Virus record (IMG/VR): IMGVR_UViG_3300020430_000001 | Coordinates: 1-39,110 of that record | Source of the DNA: a virus | DNA length: 39,110 nt | Direction: 5' to 3' (one strand) | Part shown: one piece after another, positions 1 to 8,547 of the stretch | Layout of the letters: every line of letters begins with the position of its first letter | Position numbering within the stretch: the first letter of the stretch is position 1 | The notes under the pieces: model-generated | Database searches by the model: none | What the model saw: only the letters and a program-made list of their open reading frames with translations | Told to the model about the DNA's origin: nothing | Translations under genes and position numbers: made by a program

Positions 1-77
1 CCACCATTACCAGAAATAAGCGTAGAACCAGACGCAGAGGTTGCCAAATAATAAACTGCTGACATACCATTTTGAGC
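1..77. repeat. 77-bp terminal direct repeat (contig circularisation overlap, left copy)
   Basis: Bases 1-77 are identical to bases 39034-39110. The repeat lies inside an open reading frame that continues smoothly across the join, so it is best read as the overlap left when a circular or terminally redundant genome is assembled. The length of exactly 77 equals a k-mer size commonly used by de Bruijn assemblers, which favours an assembly overlap over a biological terminal repeat. The unit genome is then 39,033 bp. Confidence 0.93.
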
Positions 78-419
78 GTTACTTGCCGCAAGCGTCATGG
101 ATGAATTACCTAAATTACAATATGTATTTTGATAGCCCGGCATACACAAACAAACGACAACGACTTTTGTTCCAGAACTTAAACTAACAGACCCTTGTGG
201 AAAGCCGTCGCTAGTTGTGCGGATGAAGCCTTTATAAGTTGCAATAGGAGCGGCGGCAGAAATGCCATAATACTCATTAAAAGAGTTTTGAGCCGTTGAA
301 CCTTTACCTAACATACCACGTATATCAGCATCGTTTAAACTAGCCTGGGAGCCGCTTGACCCGCCAGCCTCTACATGAATTTGATTTAAGCTAATGGCAC
401 CACTACTTGGTAATGGCAT
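1..419 (-). CDS. MPLPSS-type tail fibre protein, N-terminal part (gene continues at the other end of the window)
   Basis: The start codon at 419 (MPLPSSGAISLNQIHVEAGG) opens a frame that reads off base 1 and continues at 39033 down to a stop at 38634. Rejoined, the protein is 272 aa. The N-terminal sequence is a recognisable opening of tail-fibre or structural proteins in many marine phages, with ...SLNDADIRGMLGK following. The start overlaps the end of the S74 fibre gene by 17 bp. An internal Met at 65 (39098 in the other copy) is codon 119 and should not be taken as the start. Role in host attachment is inferred from family and position; no enzymatic motif is seen. Confidence 0.85.
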   Translation of the reverse strand, partial: MPLPSSGAISLNQIHVEAGGSSGSQASLNDADIRGMLGKGSTAQNSFNEYYGISAAAPIATYKGFIRTTSDGFPQGSVSLSSGTKVVVVCLCMPGYQNTYCNLGNSSMTLAASNAQNGMSAVYYLATSASGSTLISGNG

Positions 420-1266
420 TTCTTAACTCCTCAACTTCAGCTTTTAGTTCTTTTATTGCTTCAATTACCAAACCATGGAGCTGGTCATATTGAACAGTTT
501 TATACTTCACACCTTCTTGACCATGAAAAACAAGCTCTTTGTCCTCAACCGCTGAGGGCAAAATTTGTTCTACTTCTTGCGCTATCACCCCGGCGCTTTC
601 TTTATTATCTTTATTGTAAGTAAAAGTGTAACCGCTGATTTGACAAATTTTGTCCAACGCATTTTCAATCTTATTTATGTCATGCTTAAGACGTTGATCT
701 GAAACTACTGTTGAGTAAGCTGTTACGTTACCGTCAACATGTAAGTCACCATCATTTTCAAGCCTCATCTCCTCATTACCGCCAGTCATAAATTCTATAT
801 GCTGACTGCCATCATTGAAATGAATATGCTCATGTTGATTGCCAACATATACATCAGTAGATGCTACTAGCCTTTGGTCACCGCTTAACTCAAACGTTAA
901 ATCAAAAGGGTCACTATCTGAGCCCGTTGTTAAATCTGACCAATTAATATTTAATCCCGTACCATCAATAAATTTAATTTCTTTACCATTAGTCACTGTA
1001 AGTTCAGTTCCGTCACCGTCCTCAATAACAAAGCTTTGCATAAGCGCTCCAGACCCGCTCAAACCGCTTACTAAATTTAAGTCATCTGCGGTTGCTGTCG
1101 TAGTAACGCCATTAATGACTAATGCGCTTAAATCAGGGGATACTAGGGCTTTACCTGTTCCCGAACCATTAAGAGAGGATTGAACCGCTGTAAGGCTTTG
1201 GTTCAAGAGTTGCCCCCAGGTATTTTGAGACCCCCCTTGCTGGGGAAGGGTTAAGCTTATAGCCAT
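403..1266 (-). CDS. Tail fibre/spike with C-terminal S74 intramolecular chaperone (287 aa)
   Basis: The C-terminal ~100 residues match the Peptidase_S74 (endosialidase-type) intramolecular chaperone: SDQRLK at residues 189-194 (catalytic Ser189 and Lys194 by analogy), SAGVIAQEVEQILP at 224-237, YDQLHGLVIEAIKEL at 260-274 and a terminal coiled coil. In this family the domain trimerises a beta-helical fibre or spike and is then released by self-cleavage before the SDxRxK Ser. The remaining N-terminal ~188 residues (MAISLTLPQQGGSQNTWGQL start) form a short, Gly/Thr-rich attachment and shaft region. It is therefore a short fibre. Its stop overlaps the start of the next fibre gene. Confidence 0.9.
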   Translation of the reverse strand: MAISLTLPQQGGSQNTWGQLLNQSLTAVQSSLNGSGTGKALVSPDLSALVINGVTTTATADDLNLVSGLSGSGALMQSFVIEDGDGTELTVTNGKEIKFIDGTGLNINWSDLTTGSDSDPFDLTFELSGDQRLVASTDVYVGNQHEHIHFNDGSQHIEFMTGGNEEMRLENDGDLHVDGNVTAYSTVVSDQRLKHDINKIENALDKICQISGYTFTYNKDNKESAGVIAQEVEQILPSAVEDKELVFHGQEGVKYKTVQYDQLHGLVIEAIKELKAEVEELRNAITK

Positions 1267-1324
1267 ACGTTATCTCCTTTTTCTACAACATAACAGAAAC
1301 TAGAATAATATAGTAATTTTGGTG

Positions 1325-2197
1325 TTAAACTTTGGGTGTTTGCTCGGTGTAAATTTCACTTGGGGGCGTATTAGTTGCAATGCTCCAAATTTCATTCAAA
1401 TCAGGGTCGGGCACAATAATTTCTGTAAATGCGCTAACTGTTGGTTGTATTGGGGCTGTATAGGGAAAGGTTGTTGTATCAATTTGAGGCAACCCGGTAA
1501 TAATGTTGTTAGTTGTAAGAAAGTATTGTTGGCCCATATTTCCAAGGCCAACAGTCGGATAACCCATATAAAAAACGGGAGAAAATACGTGTGATTGCGT
1601 AAGTATAGTACTTTCAACTTGCGCCGTGCCAGTTAATATATTGGGAGCTGAAAAGTTTTCATTTTCAAACATTGTAGCGTTCGGAACCGAAGCGCCCTGG
1701 CCATTATATAGACCCGATAAGTTGTGTATTTGACTTAATTGACCTTGCGCCAGGTCAACGCTACCAGTCTCTAAACTACTGCTAGATAAGTTATGAACCT
1801 GAGTAAGTGTTGCCGTATCAACAGTAGGAACGCCAGTATTTAGAGGTAAAGCCGCAAAATTCTCAGCTTCAATCAGTAATGTTGTACCGACAACCGGGTT
1901 AGCTGTAGTTATATCACTTGGCGCAAAGTTATGAAGCTGAGTGATAGCAGTGGTATCTAAAACAGGGTTTTGAGTTTCAAGAGTAGTAGGCGTGAAAACA
2001 AAATTATTAGTTAAAAAGGCGCTATCTACAACCGGGTTTTGAGTTTCTAAAGTTGTGCCCGCAAAAACTAAATTTTCTGTTAAAACACTAGCATCTACAA
2101 CCGGGTTTTGAGCCGCAACATCATTACCAGCCAGGAAAACGTTTCTTATTCCAACAAAACCTAATGGCTGAGTAGCTAGGGGGTGAAAGCCTAACAT
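1325..2197 (-). CDS. Repetitive tail-associated protein with ~23-residue tandem repeats (290 aa)
   Basis: About ten tandem units of 22-23 residues fill most of the protein. A typical unit is LVFAGTTLETQNPVVD plus SAFLTNN; later units read HNFAPSDITTANPVVG and HNLSSSSLETGSVDL. Similar LTxxHNLxxxxLxTxxPxVD-type repeats are known in tail or virion proteins of many phages, but their function is not settled. The start at 2197 uses a TAATG overlap with the upstream 160-aa gene. No signal peptide or enzyme motif is seen. A structural fibre or host-binding role is inferred from the repeats and from being between fibre genes. Confidence 0.75.
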   Translation of the reverse strand: MLGFHPLATQPLGFVGIRNVFLAGNDVAAQNPVVDASVLTENLVFAGTTLETQNPVVDSAFLTNNFVFTPTTLETQNPVLDTTAITQLHNFAPSDITTANPVVGTTLLIEAENFAALPLNTGVPTVDTATLTQVHNLSSSSLETGSVDLAQGQLSQIHNLSGLYNGQGASVPNATMFENENFSAPNILTGTAQVESTILTQSHVFSPVFYMGYPTVGLGNMGQQYFLTTNNIITGLPQIDTTTFPYTAPIQPTVSAFTEIIVPDPDLNEIWSIATNTPPSEIYTEQTPKV

Positions 2198-2679
2198 TAT
2201 GGGGTCCAGTCTGGGTTAAGGTTTTCGTAATTAAAATGAGCTATTGTAAATTGGGCATGCGTTTCATTGTATGTGCCATAAATATAATCATTGTCTAACT
2301 TTGTTAGCCAATCATCAATATCAGCTAATAACCACATTGGTTCTTTGTTTGCATCCATATCAACTCTAGTTTCTCTATACATTGTTAGAGCTGTATGGCG
2401 TTGCATCATAATGTTATATTGCAAGTCATTCCATGCATTCTCTTTAATGTCAGCTTTTTCATCATCAGATAATTCACTTACAACCCATTCAGTATTAACC
2501 CATAAACATTTATGGGTTTTATCATTGTAAACAGGCATATCAGGGGCGGCTACATACCCGGCATCAAGTATTTCAGCATCAGTAAATGTATCGGGGTCAG
2601 TGCGTGTAAAACCGTTACTTAATACAATTTTATCGGGCAACGGTTGAGGTGTATTTAAATTATGAGAATATAAAGTCAT
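2197..2679 (-). CDS. Tail-fibre-associated protein, possible assembly chaperone (160 aa)
   Basis: An N-terminal segment (DMPVYNDKTHKCLWVNTEWVV, residues ~48-68, then SELSDDEKADIKENAW) resembles the short beta/alpha arrangement found in small phage tail-fibre assembly or tail accessory proteins. The rest is helical and contains a MYRETRVDMDANKEPMWLLADIDDWL region. It lies between two fibre-type genes and is coupled to both by TAATG junctions (start 2679, stop 2197). The chaperone idea is inferred from size, position and this loose resemblance; no family is certain. Confidence 0.6.
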   Translation of the reverse strand: MTLYSHNLNTPQPLPDKIVLSNGFTRTDPDTFTDAEILDAGYVAAPDMPVYNDKTHKCLWVNTEWVVSELSDDEKADIKENAWNDLQYNIMMQRHTALTMYRETRVDMDANKEPMWLLADIDDWLTKLDNDYIYGTYNETHAQFTIAHFNYENLNPDWTP

Positions 2680-5027
2680 TATCCTACCCCTAGAAAAAAT
2701 GCATCTGAAGCCACAAAGCTATGCGTGGTTGTTGTTGCTATCCCAAAACAAACCCTAATTGTTTCACCAGTTGTAAATGTGTAGGTAGGGCTTCTTAAAA
2801 CGCACCCTTTATCAAGCGAACCTGAGCTACCATCACTTTCATAATAAATGTGTCCTGTTTGATAGCTGGCTTGGGTTTGCGGTTGCGTTTCTACAGTATT
2901 AGGATTTTCTGAATTCAATGGCACAAAACCACCCGTCATATTATGAGTGTTTGGATTAACTCCACCCGCAAAACCAGTGTAAGTTGTGGGCGTTCCAAAA
3001 TTTTGAAAGCCAGTTACATTAAATCTACCGTTAACAAAATTGTTTGAAGTAGACATGGCATAAATATTAGCAAAATTTAATGAATGATAGGCATAGTTTT
3101 TTACAGTATTTAAACTCGGAAACTCTTGAAAACCCGATGTTACATTGAAAGTACTGCTAGTTTCAAAATAACCCGCAGATGTTTCATAATTAAGAGGATT
3201 TGATTTTGTTACCCACGTTTGTTCGGAAGGCAAACCCCTAATAGCCATAGCCCTTAGCACTTGATTATAACCAAGCGGTTGCGTCAAATCTAAAATCTGT
3301 AAACCACCTATACCAAAATCATGTAGGTTTTTAGTATTTCCATTGGCTTTAACACCAATATAAATTCTAGCGGTTACGCCATTTAATTCAGAAGGTACGG
3401 TAAAATCTTTTATATCAAAACCGTTTGTTAAATTACCCCCATTTGTATTAGTTGTATTTAAATACGAACCAGTGCCAAAATTGACCATTTTTGCCCATAT
3501 TTCATTTGGTGGAATATCAACAATTCTTACTTGGGCAGATGAACCTAACAGTGTCGCTGGATTTTTGTTTTCTGGATAAACGTTAACTTTCATCCCTTCA
3601 TACGCTTCAGACGTATTTGCTGACCCTGGCCCACCTCCACCAACGTTATCGGTAAGCGCTTGAACATCTATGCCACCAGTATTAGCACTACCTTCTGTAC
3701 CACTAGCATCAATGGGTGTTGCGGAGACAAATGCCCCAGTGTCATCTATTGAAAAATGCCCAGAATAAGAATTGTTTAACGGGTATATTCGCCAATCAGC
3801 ATTTGACCCGCCTAATGTACCTAATGTCTGGCCAAAATAATCTGTCACATTTCCAGTTGCGGCTACTACTTCAAAATAATATCGACCGCCAACGCCTGTT
3901 GTTGTTGTGGAAGGTATAAATCTGTTCTTAGCACCTTCATTCATTGCGCCTAATGTTGAGAATAAATTATATAAATTGCCTGTTGAGGGGTTACCACTTT
4001 GGTAATAAGTTCTTGGGCCAAGGCCAGCACCAGGCGTTCCGTATGACTGGCCAGCGGGTGGGTCATAAGTAAAAGAAAAAGTAAAAGGTACACTTGTATC
4101 TAAAATGTTTAATGGAAGTGAACCAATAGTTGCTGTACCGCCTACGAGCGGGTCTTTATAAACCTCTAAACCAACTGTAAAAGTTTCTGTGCCCTCAGTT
4201 GTTGCGTCACTTCTTACGTCAAAACCAGAAAAGTCAAAAACATTTGTGCTACTTTCTCCTGTTCCTGATTGTGCTAATGCGCCATAAGCGTTTGCAATTT
4301 GGTCAAAAGGTACAGCGGGGCTTATTTCTATATCATCTGTACTAGCTGTATTAAATGTCGTGGAAACTACCCTAGCTTTTACAAGACCAGTAAAACCCGC
4401 ACCTGGGTTATACCCTATATTCGCAAGATATAAGCGCCAGTCATTATAAGAATTTTGCTGTGACCCCTCAGTTAATCCACCCAAACTTGTGTCAAGATTG
4501 CCTTGCCCATCATAAAACTGCGTGCTTAAAAAGGGCAGTAAGAGCTCCATGGTAAACGTTTTGAGAATTGGGCCGCTCGTACTTCCTGACCTAATTCTTA
4601 AACTAAAAGTTGGAGCTGTAGTAAACCAATCGATAAACCTTGTTCTAAAAACAGCAGATCCTAAGCCACTTGCATTATCAACGACTATTGAACCTGTTTG
4701 ATCTTGGAAAATTAAATCATTAGCAGTGCTATCTATTGACCAATAACGTGTAGTGGTTCCCGTAGTTGCTTGTAGATTTTCAACTATACCCAAATAATAT
4801 TCTTCATTTTGAATAAATGGTATTGCCCCGCTTGCTATTGGGTTGTGCCTAGGAGCGGCTAAAGATTGCCCTAGTCTTAAAGACGCTTCTTTAACACCTA
4901 AAGCGGCTGGGTAACCGCTACTATAGCGCCAGATGTTAGTTTCCTCTATTTCAACGACACCTTGTACTTTGTTTGCCGCGTCACCTAAGTCTGGGTCATG
5001 CCCTCTATATCCGTAATTACGTTTCAT
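2679..5027 (-). CDS. Large tail fibre/virion protein with Calx-beta-like domains (782 aa)
   Basis: The 782-aa protein begins MKRNYGYRGHDPDLGDAANK and is rich in Ser, Thr, Gly and Asn with no enzyme motif. Around residues 255-310 it contains TEGTETFTVGLEVYKDP followed by a LNILDTS strand, the usual ending of Calx-beta-type repeats. A second unit near residues 440-510 ends AQVRIVDIP. The two halves also share DWRLY/DWRIYPL strands. Such beta-sandwich repeats are common in extracellular adhesins and in phage fibres. It is coupled to its neighbours by TAATG on both sides. A distal fibre or adhesin is inferred; which receptor it binds cannot be told. Confidence 0.7.
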   Translation of the reverse strand: MKRNYGYRGHDPDLGDAANKVQGVVEIEETNIWRYSSGYPAALGVKEASLRLGQSLAAPRHNPIASGAIPFIQNEEYYLGIVENLQATTGTTTRYWSIDSTANDLIFQDQTGSIVVDNASGLGSAVFRTRFIDWFTTAPTFSLRIRSGSTSGPILKTFTMELLLPFLSTQFYDGQGNLDTSLGGLTEGSQQNSYNDWRLYLANIGYNPGAGFTGLVKARVVSTTFNTASTDDIEISPAVPFDQIANAYGALAQSGTGESSTNVFDFSGFDVRSDATTEGTETFTVGLEVYKDPLVGGTATIGSLPLNILDTSVPFTFSFTYDPPAGQSYGTPGAGLGPRTYYQSGNPSTGNLYNLFSTLGAMNEGAKNRFIPSTTTTGVGGRYYFEVVAATGNVTDYFGQTLGTLGGSNADWRIYPLNNSYSGHFSIDDTGAFVSATPIDASGTEGSANTGGIDVQALTDNVGGGGPGSANTSEAYEGMKVNVYPENKNPATLLGSSAQVRIVDIPPNEIWAKMVNFGTGSYLNTTNTNGGNLTNGFDIKDFTVPSELNGVTARIYIGVKANGNTKNLHDFGIGGLQILDLTQPLGYNQVLRAMAIRGLPSEQTWVTKSNPLNYETSAGYFETSSTFNVTSGFQEFPSLNTVKNYAYHSLNFANIYAMSTSNNFVNGRFNVTGFQNFGTPTTYTGFAGGVNPNTHNMTGGFVPLNSENPNTVETQPQTQASYQTGHIYYESDGSSGSLDKGCVLRSPTYTFTTGETIRVCFGIATTTTHSFVASDAFFLGVG

Positions 5028-6190
5028 TAGTTTTCCGCTATACTTGCTAGGCTGTCAGCCTCACTGGTTAGAGTTGATGGGAATGATCTGCCTGGGCCCC
5101 AAATTATTCTGACCGCGCCACCCTGACCGCTACCAACAGGGCCGTGTCTGTTACCAGCGGTTTGGGTCCTTTGAACGTAACCAGTTGGAGTACCCTGACC
5201 AGTATTACCGCCACCGCCGCCGTACATCCCGGCTCTACTTGCATCTGCATCATTGTGATCGACAGTTGAACCTGACGGAACTAATGGGGCGCTGGTTGGG
5301 TTCCAATTACCTAATGAGCCTATAAACACCGCTTTATTAGCTGGAGTTGGAGCTGGATGACTTGAGTGCCTACCAAATGAACCGCTTTCTCCTGGTTGGG
5401 TAGGAGTTCCCCCATAAGGCTGATTAGGGTCAGTACCATAAACATTAACGCCACCGCCTGGACCACCGTTTAAGTCAGCCGCAACAATAAAAGAGCCACC
5501 GTAACCATAATTTCCACCGCCACCCGTGGCGTTATAAGGAGTGCTAGGACCTCCACCAGTCCAACCGCCGCCATCACCAGAATAGCCGCCAGCGCCTCCA
5601 CCACCTGTTATGCCAGCTCCAAAAGGATGCTGAAGGTGTGTATTGCTAGTATAACCACCCCTCCCACCACCGTCACCAACAGGGGCGTCTGATTGTAACA
5701 TACCCGTAACAGGTGCGGCAAATGCCATACAACCGCCACCATAACCACCACCCGCCGCAACAGTGCTTGGATTGTTAAACCAACTTATTTCGCCAGCATT
5801 TCCCAATGAACCGGGAAACGCACTATTTGGAAGTGTCAGACCAGCTCCACCAGCGCCAACTTTTAAATCATAGCCCTGGCCAGGAACAACGGTAATATTA
5901 TTTTTATAAGCTAAAGTACCGCCACCGCCGCCACAGGTAGCAAAAGGTAAACTATAAAAATTGTGTTGTACCGCCCCGCCACCGCCGCCAACGCATACTA
6001 CTGAAATGGTTGTAACTCCAGCCGGGCAAGTCCAAGTATAATTTCCAGGATTATAATATATATGCTCACCTACGGCCGCCGGGGGAATACTATGCAACTC
6101 CACAGAGGCCATACCAAACCGACCGCCTTTTTTAGCTTTGTGTTCATCACTACCTTTAAGACTGCCAAATTTAGTTATGCTTGCTGGCAT
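5027..6190 (-). CDS. Glycine-rich tail fibre/structural protein (387 aa)
   Basis: After a basic N-terminus the protein has a beta segment (YTWTCPAGVTTISVVCVGGG, ~residues 51-70), then about 270 residues dominated by Gly-rich runs (GGGGG, GAGGAG, GGGYGGG, GGGGNYGYGG). It ends with GAVRIIWGPGRSFPST. This architecture is widespread in marine T4-like and podoviral virion proteins. Gly-rich tracts of this sort can form polyglycine-II-like packing in fibre tips, as in S16 and T2 adhesins; whether that applies here is inferred. The stop overlaps the next start (TAATG at 5027). Confidence 0.75.
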   Translation of the reverse strand: MPASITKFGSLKGSDEHKAKKGGRFGMASVELHSIPPAAVGEHIYYNPGNYTWTCPAGVTTISVVCVGGGGGAVQHNFYSLPFATCGGGGGTLAYKNNITVVPGQGYDLKVGAGGAGLTLPNSAFPGSLGNAGEISWFNNPSTVAAGGGYGGGCMAFAAPVTGMLQSDAPVGDGGGRGGYTSNTHLQHPFGAGITGGGGAGGYSGDGGGWTGGGPSTPYNATGGGGNYGYGGSFIVAADLNGGPGGGVNVYGTDPNQPYGGTPTQPGESGSFGRHSSHPAPTPANKAVFIGSLGNWNPTSAPLVPSGSTVDHNDADASRAGMYGGGGGNTGQGTPTGYVQRTQTAGNRHGPVGSGQGGAVRIIWGPGRSFPSTLTSEADSLASIAEN

Positions 6191-6197
6191 TTGTCAC

Positions 6198-6560
6198 CTA
6201 TGAAATTTCTTCATAGGCCACGACAATATCTATATCACTAGCCGCTGAAGCTAAGGCCCTAACGCTGTCATTTTCTTCTAAATAAATGCCCGTATCCCTG
6301 GATAAAACTACAAGAGAAGCATCAGCGGGAACCGAAACAGTTTTGACTAAAAAAAACTCACTTGATTGATTTTTAAATACTGAAACTGAAACATCAGCAT
6401 CATTTACACCATCAATATTAGAGCAAACTATGCTGTTTATTTTAAATATCTTGTTGCTACCACTAGCGTTTGTAACAACGTTAGCCGCCGATGTTGTAAG
6501 TGTCTGACCGTGGGTTTTGCCCAGGATATTATTAATATTTACTATGTTAGGGTTTGCCAT
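6198..6560 (-). CDS. Small virion protein, hypothetical (120 aa)
   Basis: This 120-aa protein (MANPNIVNINNILGKTHGQT start) has alternating beta strands (KIFKINSIVCSN, ADVSVSVFKN, DIDIVVAYEEIS) and no enzyme motif. It resembles small virion-associated proteins that sit between neck and fibre genes in marine myo- and podoviruses. Position in a run of three small beta proteins between the adaptor and the fibres suggests a decoration or tail accessory role. It is 7 bp from the downstream gene. No Pfam name is claimed. Confidence 0.65.
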   Translation of the reverse strand: MANPNIVNINNILGKTHGQTLTTSAANVVTNASGSNKIFKINSIVCSNIDGVNDADVSVSVFKNQSSEFFLVKTVSVPADASLVVLSRDTGIYLEENDSVRALASAASDIDIVVAYEEIS

Positions 6561-6568
6561 GCTCTTTC

Positions 6569-6910
6569 CTATCCAAAACCAAAAATCAATGAGTAAGCTA
6601 AAGTTTTACCGGGAGAAACAATGTCATCAGCCGTAAACGTTACAAACACAACTGCGTTGCCACTTAGATTAAGCAAAGAACCCGTGGAGCTTTCTGTTAG
6701 AGTTCTTGTGAGTGTAGTTCCGCTATGAGTGTATACTCCCTCAGATATCTCGAATGCCAATCCATCCTCAATAGTAAAACGTACAGTTTCACCATCAGCT
6801 ATGCCGCCAGCGCTAAAAGTTTGAAAACCTGGCTCCGCGGCCCCTAAAGTAATGGCCCCGGTTCCCGTGGTTGAGGTTGCAACCTTTATTCTATTTCCGT
6901 TTGCTGGCAT
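6569..6910 (-). CDS. Small beta-rich virion protein (113 aa)
   Basis: The sequence [19 protein letters not shown], then [22 protein letters not shown] and [20 protein letters not shown], is a pattern I recognise from short virion proteins that recur in many phages, often as the N-terminal attachment part of larger fibres. Here it stands alone. It may be a fibre-base or decoration protein. The spacing to the next gene is 8 bp. Exact function is unknown. Confidence 0.7.
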   Translation of the reverse strand: MPANGNRIKVATSTTGTGAITLGAAEPGFQTFSAGGIADGETVRFTIEDGLAFEISEGVYTHSGTTLTRTLTESSTGSLLNLSGNAVVFVTFTADDIVSPGKTLAYSLIFGFG

Positions 6911-6937
6911 TAACTTAAGCCTTTAATTAATTGTTTT

Positions 6938-7309
6938 TTATGACGGATCTGGGATACCTATATCTAATGCTTGCAAACTAAATGTGTTCCCAGTGGCTAC
7001 ACTTTGAGAAGCAGTAAGGGCACCAGTAGCTAACAAACGTGAATTTGTTGTATCGCTAATGCTGTAGTGGGTAGCAGTGCCAGAGCCCGTAACGTTTGCG
7101 TTACTTATTGCCGACATAGTGACCTTGCGACCTCCCCCCGTCCTGTCCGTGGGTGAAGCAATAGTAATGCTGGTAGTGTTCCCTAGCGTGTACGTACTTG
7201 TTGCCTCAGCAAAGCTGGCCGCTTCTTGTGAGGTAATATCTACACGGTTTGCCTCGGTTGATAAAATTGATAGCCCCGAGTCAAAAACACGGTCATTCAA
7301 ACTTGCCAT
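6938..7309 (-). CDS. Small virion protein, hypothetical (123 aa)
   Basis: The 123-aa product (MASLNDRVFDSGLSILSTEA start) is Ser/Thr-rich with a beta pattern (SITIASPTDRTGGGRKVTMS; THYSISDTTNSRLLATGALT). Similar proteins follow the head-tail adaptor gene in many phages. The start at 7309 is a TAATG overlap with the adaptor stop, so it is probably made with the adaptor. A neck or decoration role is inferred from position only. Confidence 0.65.
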   Translation of the reverse strand: MASLNDRVFDSGLSILSTEANRVDITSQEAASFAEATSTYTLGNTTSITIASPTDRTGGGRKVTMSAISNANVTGSGTATHYSISDTTNSRLLATGALTASQSVATGNTFSLQALDIGIPDPS

Positions 7310-7932
7310 TATTGATAGCTCCTTATTTTCATACGGCGGCCTGACCCGCCAGTTCTTGCCTTTTCACTTTCTTGATTGAGCGACTGAGCCGCCTTTGCAT
7401 ACAGTGTTGACCACACTGCAATTCTTTCATCTGCCTGGAGATAGGGAGCCGCGTGTAGCAGAGCTCCATAAACGTATAAATCTGGATTACCTAGTAGAAC
7501 CCAATTATTAGCGTTTACGTCACTCAGCGGCTCTAATTTTGAGTAGTAAAGCATTTCTAAAGTATATGACTGGTCAGGTGATGGCATCACCTCAATAGAC
7601 CCATCAAGAATTGTATAAAATCTAGGTTGCCCGGTAGTGTTAGCTATTTCAGCTCTAAGTTTAGATATTTCATAACTACCAACCACCTCTAAAGGTGCGG
7701 TGCCTGGAGTATTTAGGGCTAATCTTACACCTTCTAAAAAGTCACTTGGAATAGCTGTAAATTGAGTAGTGAGGCTTGCAGTAACACGTTTTTCCATTTG
7801 CCAATGCCGCAAATCTCTATTCATGTTTGCTTCAGCCATACTTATAAAATCTGGAATTACAGAAGTTAAATCATCACGATTTAAAAAATCAGCAATACTT
7901 GCTTTCAATTCTGTATAAGTTGTTAGAGCCAT
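7309..7932 (-). CDS. Head-tail adaptor (connector) protein, SU10_adaptor-like (207 aa)
   Basis: The N-terminal region TYTELKASIADFLNRDDLTSVIPDFISMAEANMNRDLRHWQMEKRV (residues 5-50) is the hallmark of the phage adaptor family that docks beneath the portal. A beta region (SLTTQFTAIPSDFLEGVRL, then RFYTILDGSIEVMPSP) and a C-terminal helix pair follow, which matches the usual ~200-aa length. By analogy with SU10 and P22 gp4 it would form a dodecameric ring joining portal to tail. Unusually the gene is far from the portal gene, on the other side of the fibre genes. Confidence 0.8.
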   Translation of the reverse strand: MALTTYTELKASIADFLNRDDLTSVIPDFISMAEANMNRDLRHWQMEKRVTASLTTQFTAIPSDFLEGVRLALNTPGTAPLEVVGSYEISKLRAEIANTTGQPRFYTILDGSIEVMPSPDQSYTLEMLYYSKLEPLSDVNANNWVLLGNPDLYVYGALLHAAPYLQADERIAVWSTLYAKAAQSLNQESEKARTGGSGRRMKIRSYQ

Positions 7933-8151
7933 CTACTTTCTCACTGACTTTTTACCACGGCAACCCCAGGCTTTGCGCCGCACTTTGACTTTTGCAGTTT
8001 GCTTTTGGCCACTTGATCTAGCGCAATAAGCATCACCGCGTTTTGTTCCTTTAGCCGAGGTGCGCTTATGGGTGCGGCCCTGGCTATCTTTATAAGTTGT
8101 GCCATTAGCGTACTTAACGCTGGCGGGTACTTTTCTCCGCTTAGCTGGCAT
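7933..8151 (-). CDS. Small basic protein with CARSSG motif (72 aa)
   Basis: A 72-aa, Lys/Arg-rich protein (MPAKRRKVPASVKYANGTTY) contains KGTKRGDAYCARSSG at about residues 35-49. The YCARSSG or FCARMSG signature recurs in small phage structural-region proteins (DUF6321-like). The stop abuts the adaptor start (7932). The start at 8151 overlaps the upstream stop (TAATG). It is the last of a chain of four tiny basic genes. DNA binding or capsid-interior role is inferred from charge only. Confidence 0.7.
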   Translation of the reverse strand: MPAKRRKVPASVKYANGTTYKDSQGRTHKRTSAKGTKRGDAYCARSSGQKQTAKVKVRRKAWGCRGKKSVRK

Positions 8152-8321
8152 TACTTCTTTTTCTTTGCTGGCCGCTTTTTCGCAGTCTTAGCGCTTTCTC
8201 TAAACGCCTTTGCAGTTGGTGCACCCTTAGATCCGGGCTTACGCATTTTTTCACCACTGCCAGCTTTAATTCTTGCACGTTTCTTATGAATATTTTTATA
8301 AAGTCCGGGTCGTTTGGCCAT
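8151..8321 (-). CDS. Small basic protein, RPGLYKNIHKKR family (56 aa)
   Basis: The start at 8321 opens MAKRPGLYKNIHKKRARIKA and continues GSGEKMRKPGSKGAPTAKAF to a stop at 8151. This short protein is strongly conserved in many marine phages and bacteria-infecting podoviruses, where it sits near the terminase or connector genes. The sequence is ~40% Lys/Arg. Its start overlaps the upstream stop (TGATG) and its stop overlaps the downstream start (TAATG), so translation is probably coupled. Function is unknown. Confidence 0.75.
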   Translation of the reverse strand: MAKRPGLYKNIHKKRARIKAGSGEKMRKPGSKGAPTAKAFRESAKTAKKRPAKKKK

Positions 8322-8494
8322 CAGCGTCCTACCTTTTTCATTGCTTTTTTATGCGCGGCTGTAAACGTTGAGCCGCCAAGCATCATTTTGGTCATTTCAC
8401 GCATATGCTTTGCCGTATGATGCCGAGCGTGGTTTTTCATTGCCGCTTTCTGCCTAGCAGTAAGGGCTTTTTTCTTTGCAACTTTAGTAGGCAT
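8321..8494 (-). CDS. Small Lys/His/Met-rich protein (57 aa)
   Basis: The frame from 8494 reads MPTKVAKKKALTARQKAAMK, then NHARHHTAKHMREMTKMMLG, and ends GRC-less at ...AMKKVGR (stop 8321). It is 57 aa, highly basic, with several His and Met residues and predicted helices. It overlaps both neighbours by one base (TAATG upstream, TGATG downstream). I recognise similar short KHxxHHTxxHM proteins from phage packaging regions, but no function is known. Confidence 0.7.
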   Translation of the reverse strand: MPTKVAKKKALTARQKAAMKNHARHHTAKHMREMTKMMLGGSTFTAAHKKAMKKVGR

Positions 8495-8547
8495 TATTTT
8501 TTCTTAGTGCCTTTTTTCTTGCCGCCCTTTTTTGTTGATCCGTACAT
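8494..8547 (-). CDS. Tiny Lys/Gly-rich peptide (17 aa)
   Basis: A start at 8547 with a good ribosome binding site (AAAGGGG, 6 bp upstream) encodes MYGSTKKGGKKKGTKKK, then stops as TAATG over the next start. An in-frame start at 8583 would add 12 residues (MARLILSLKGLF) and give 29 aa; the ribosome site favours 8547. Peptides of the form MYGxxKKGGKKK occur in other marine phage structural regions. It heads the chain of four coupled basic ORFs after TerL. Confidence 0.5.
   Translation of the reverse strand: MYGSTKKGGKKKGTKKK

Noticed and set aside
1-77. A T7-like direct terminal repeat
   Set aside because: The length equals a common assembler k-mer and it lies within a gene; without read-depth data an assembly overlap is the simpler reading.
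839-1183. Plus-strand open frame opposite the S74 fibre gene
   Set aside because: Complement shadow of a well-supported gene; the many similar antisense frames across late genes were rejected for the same reason.
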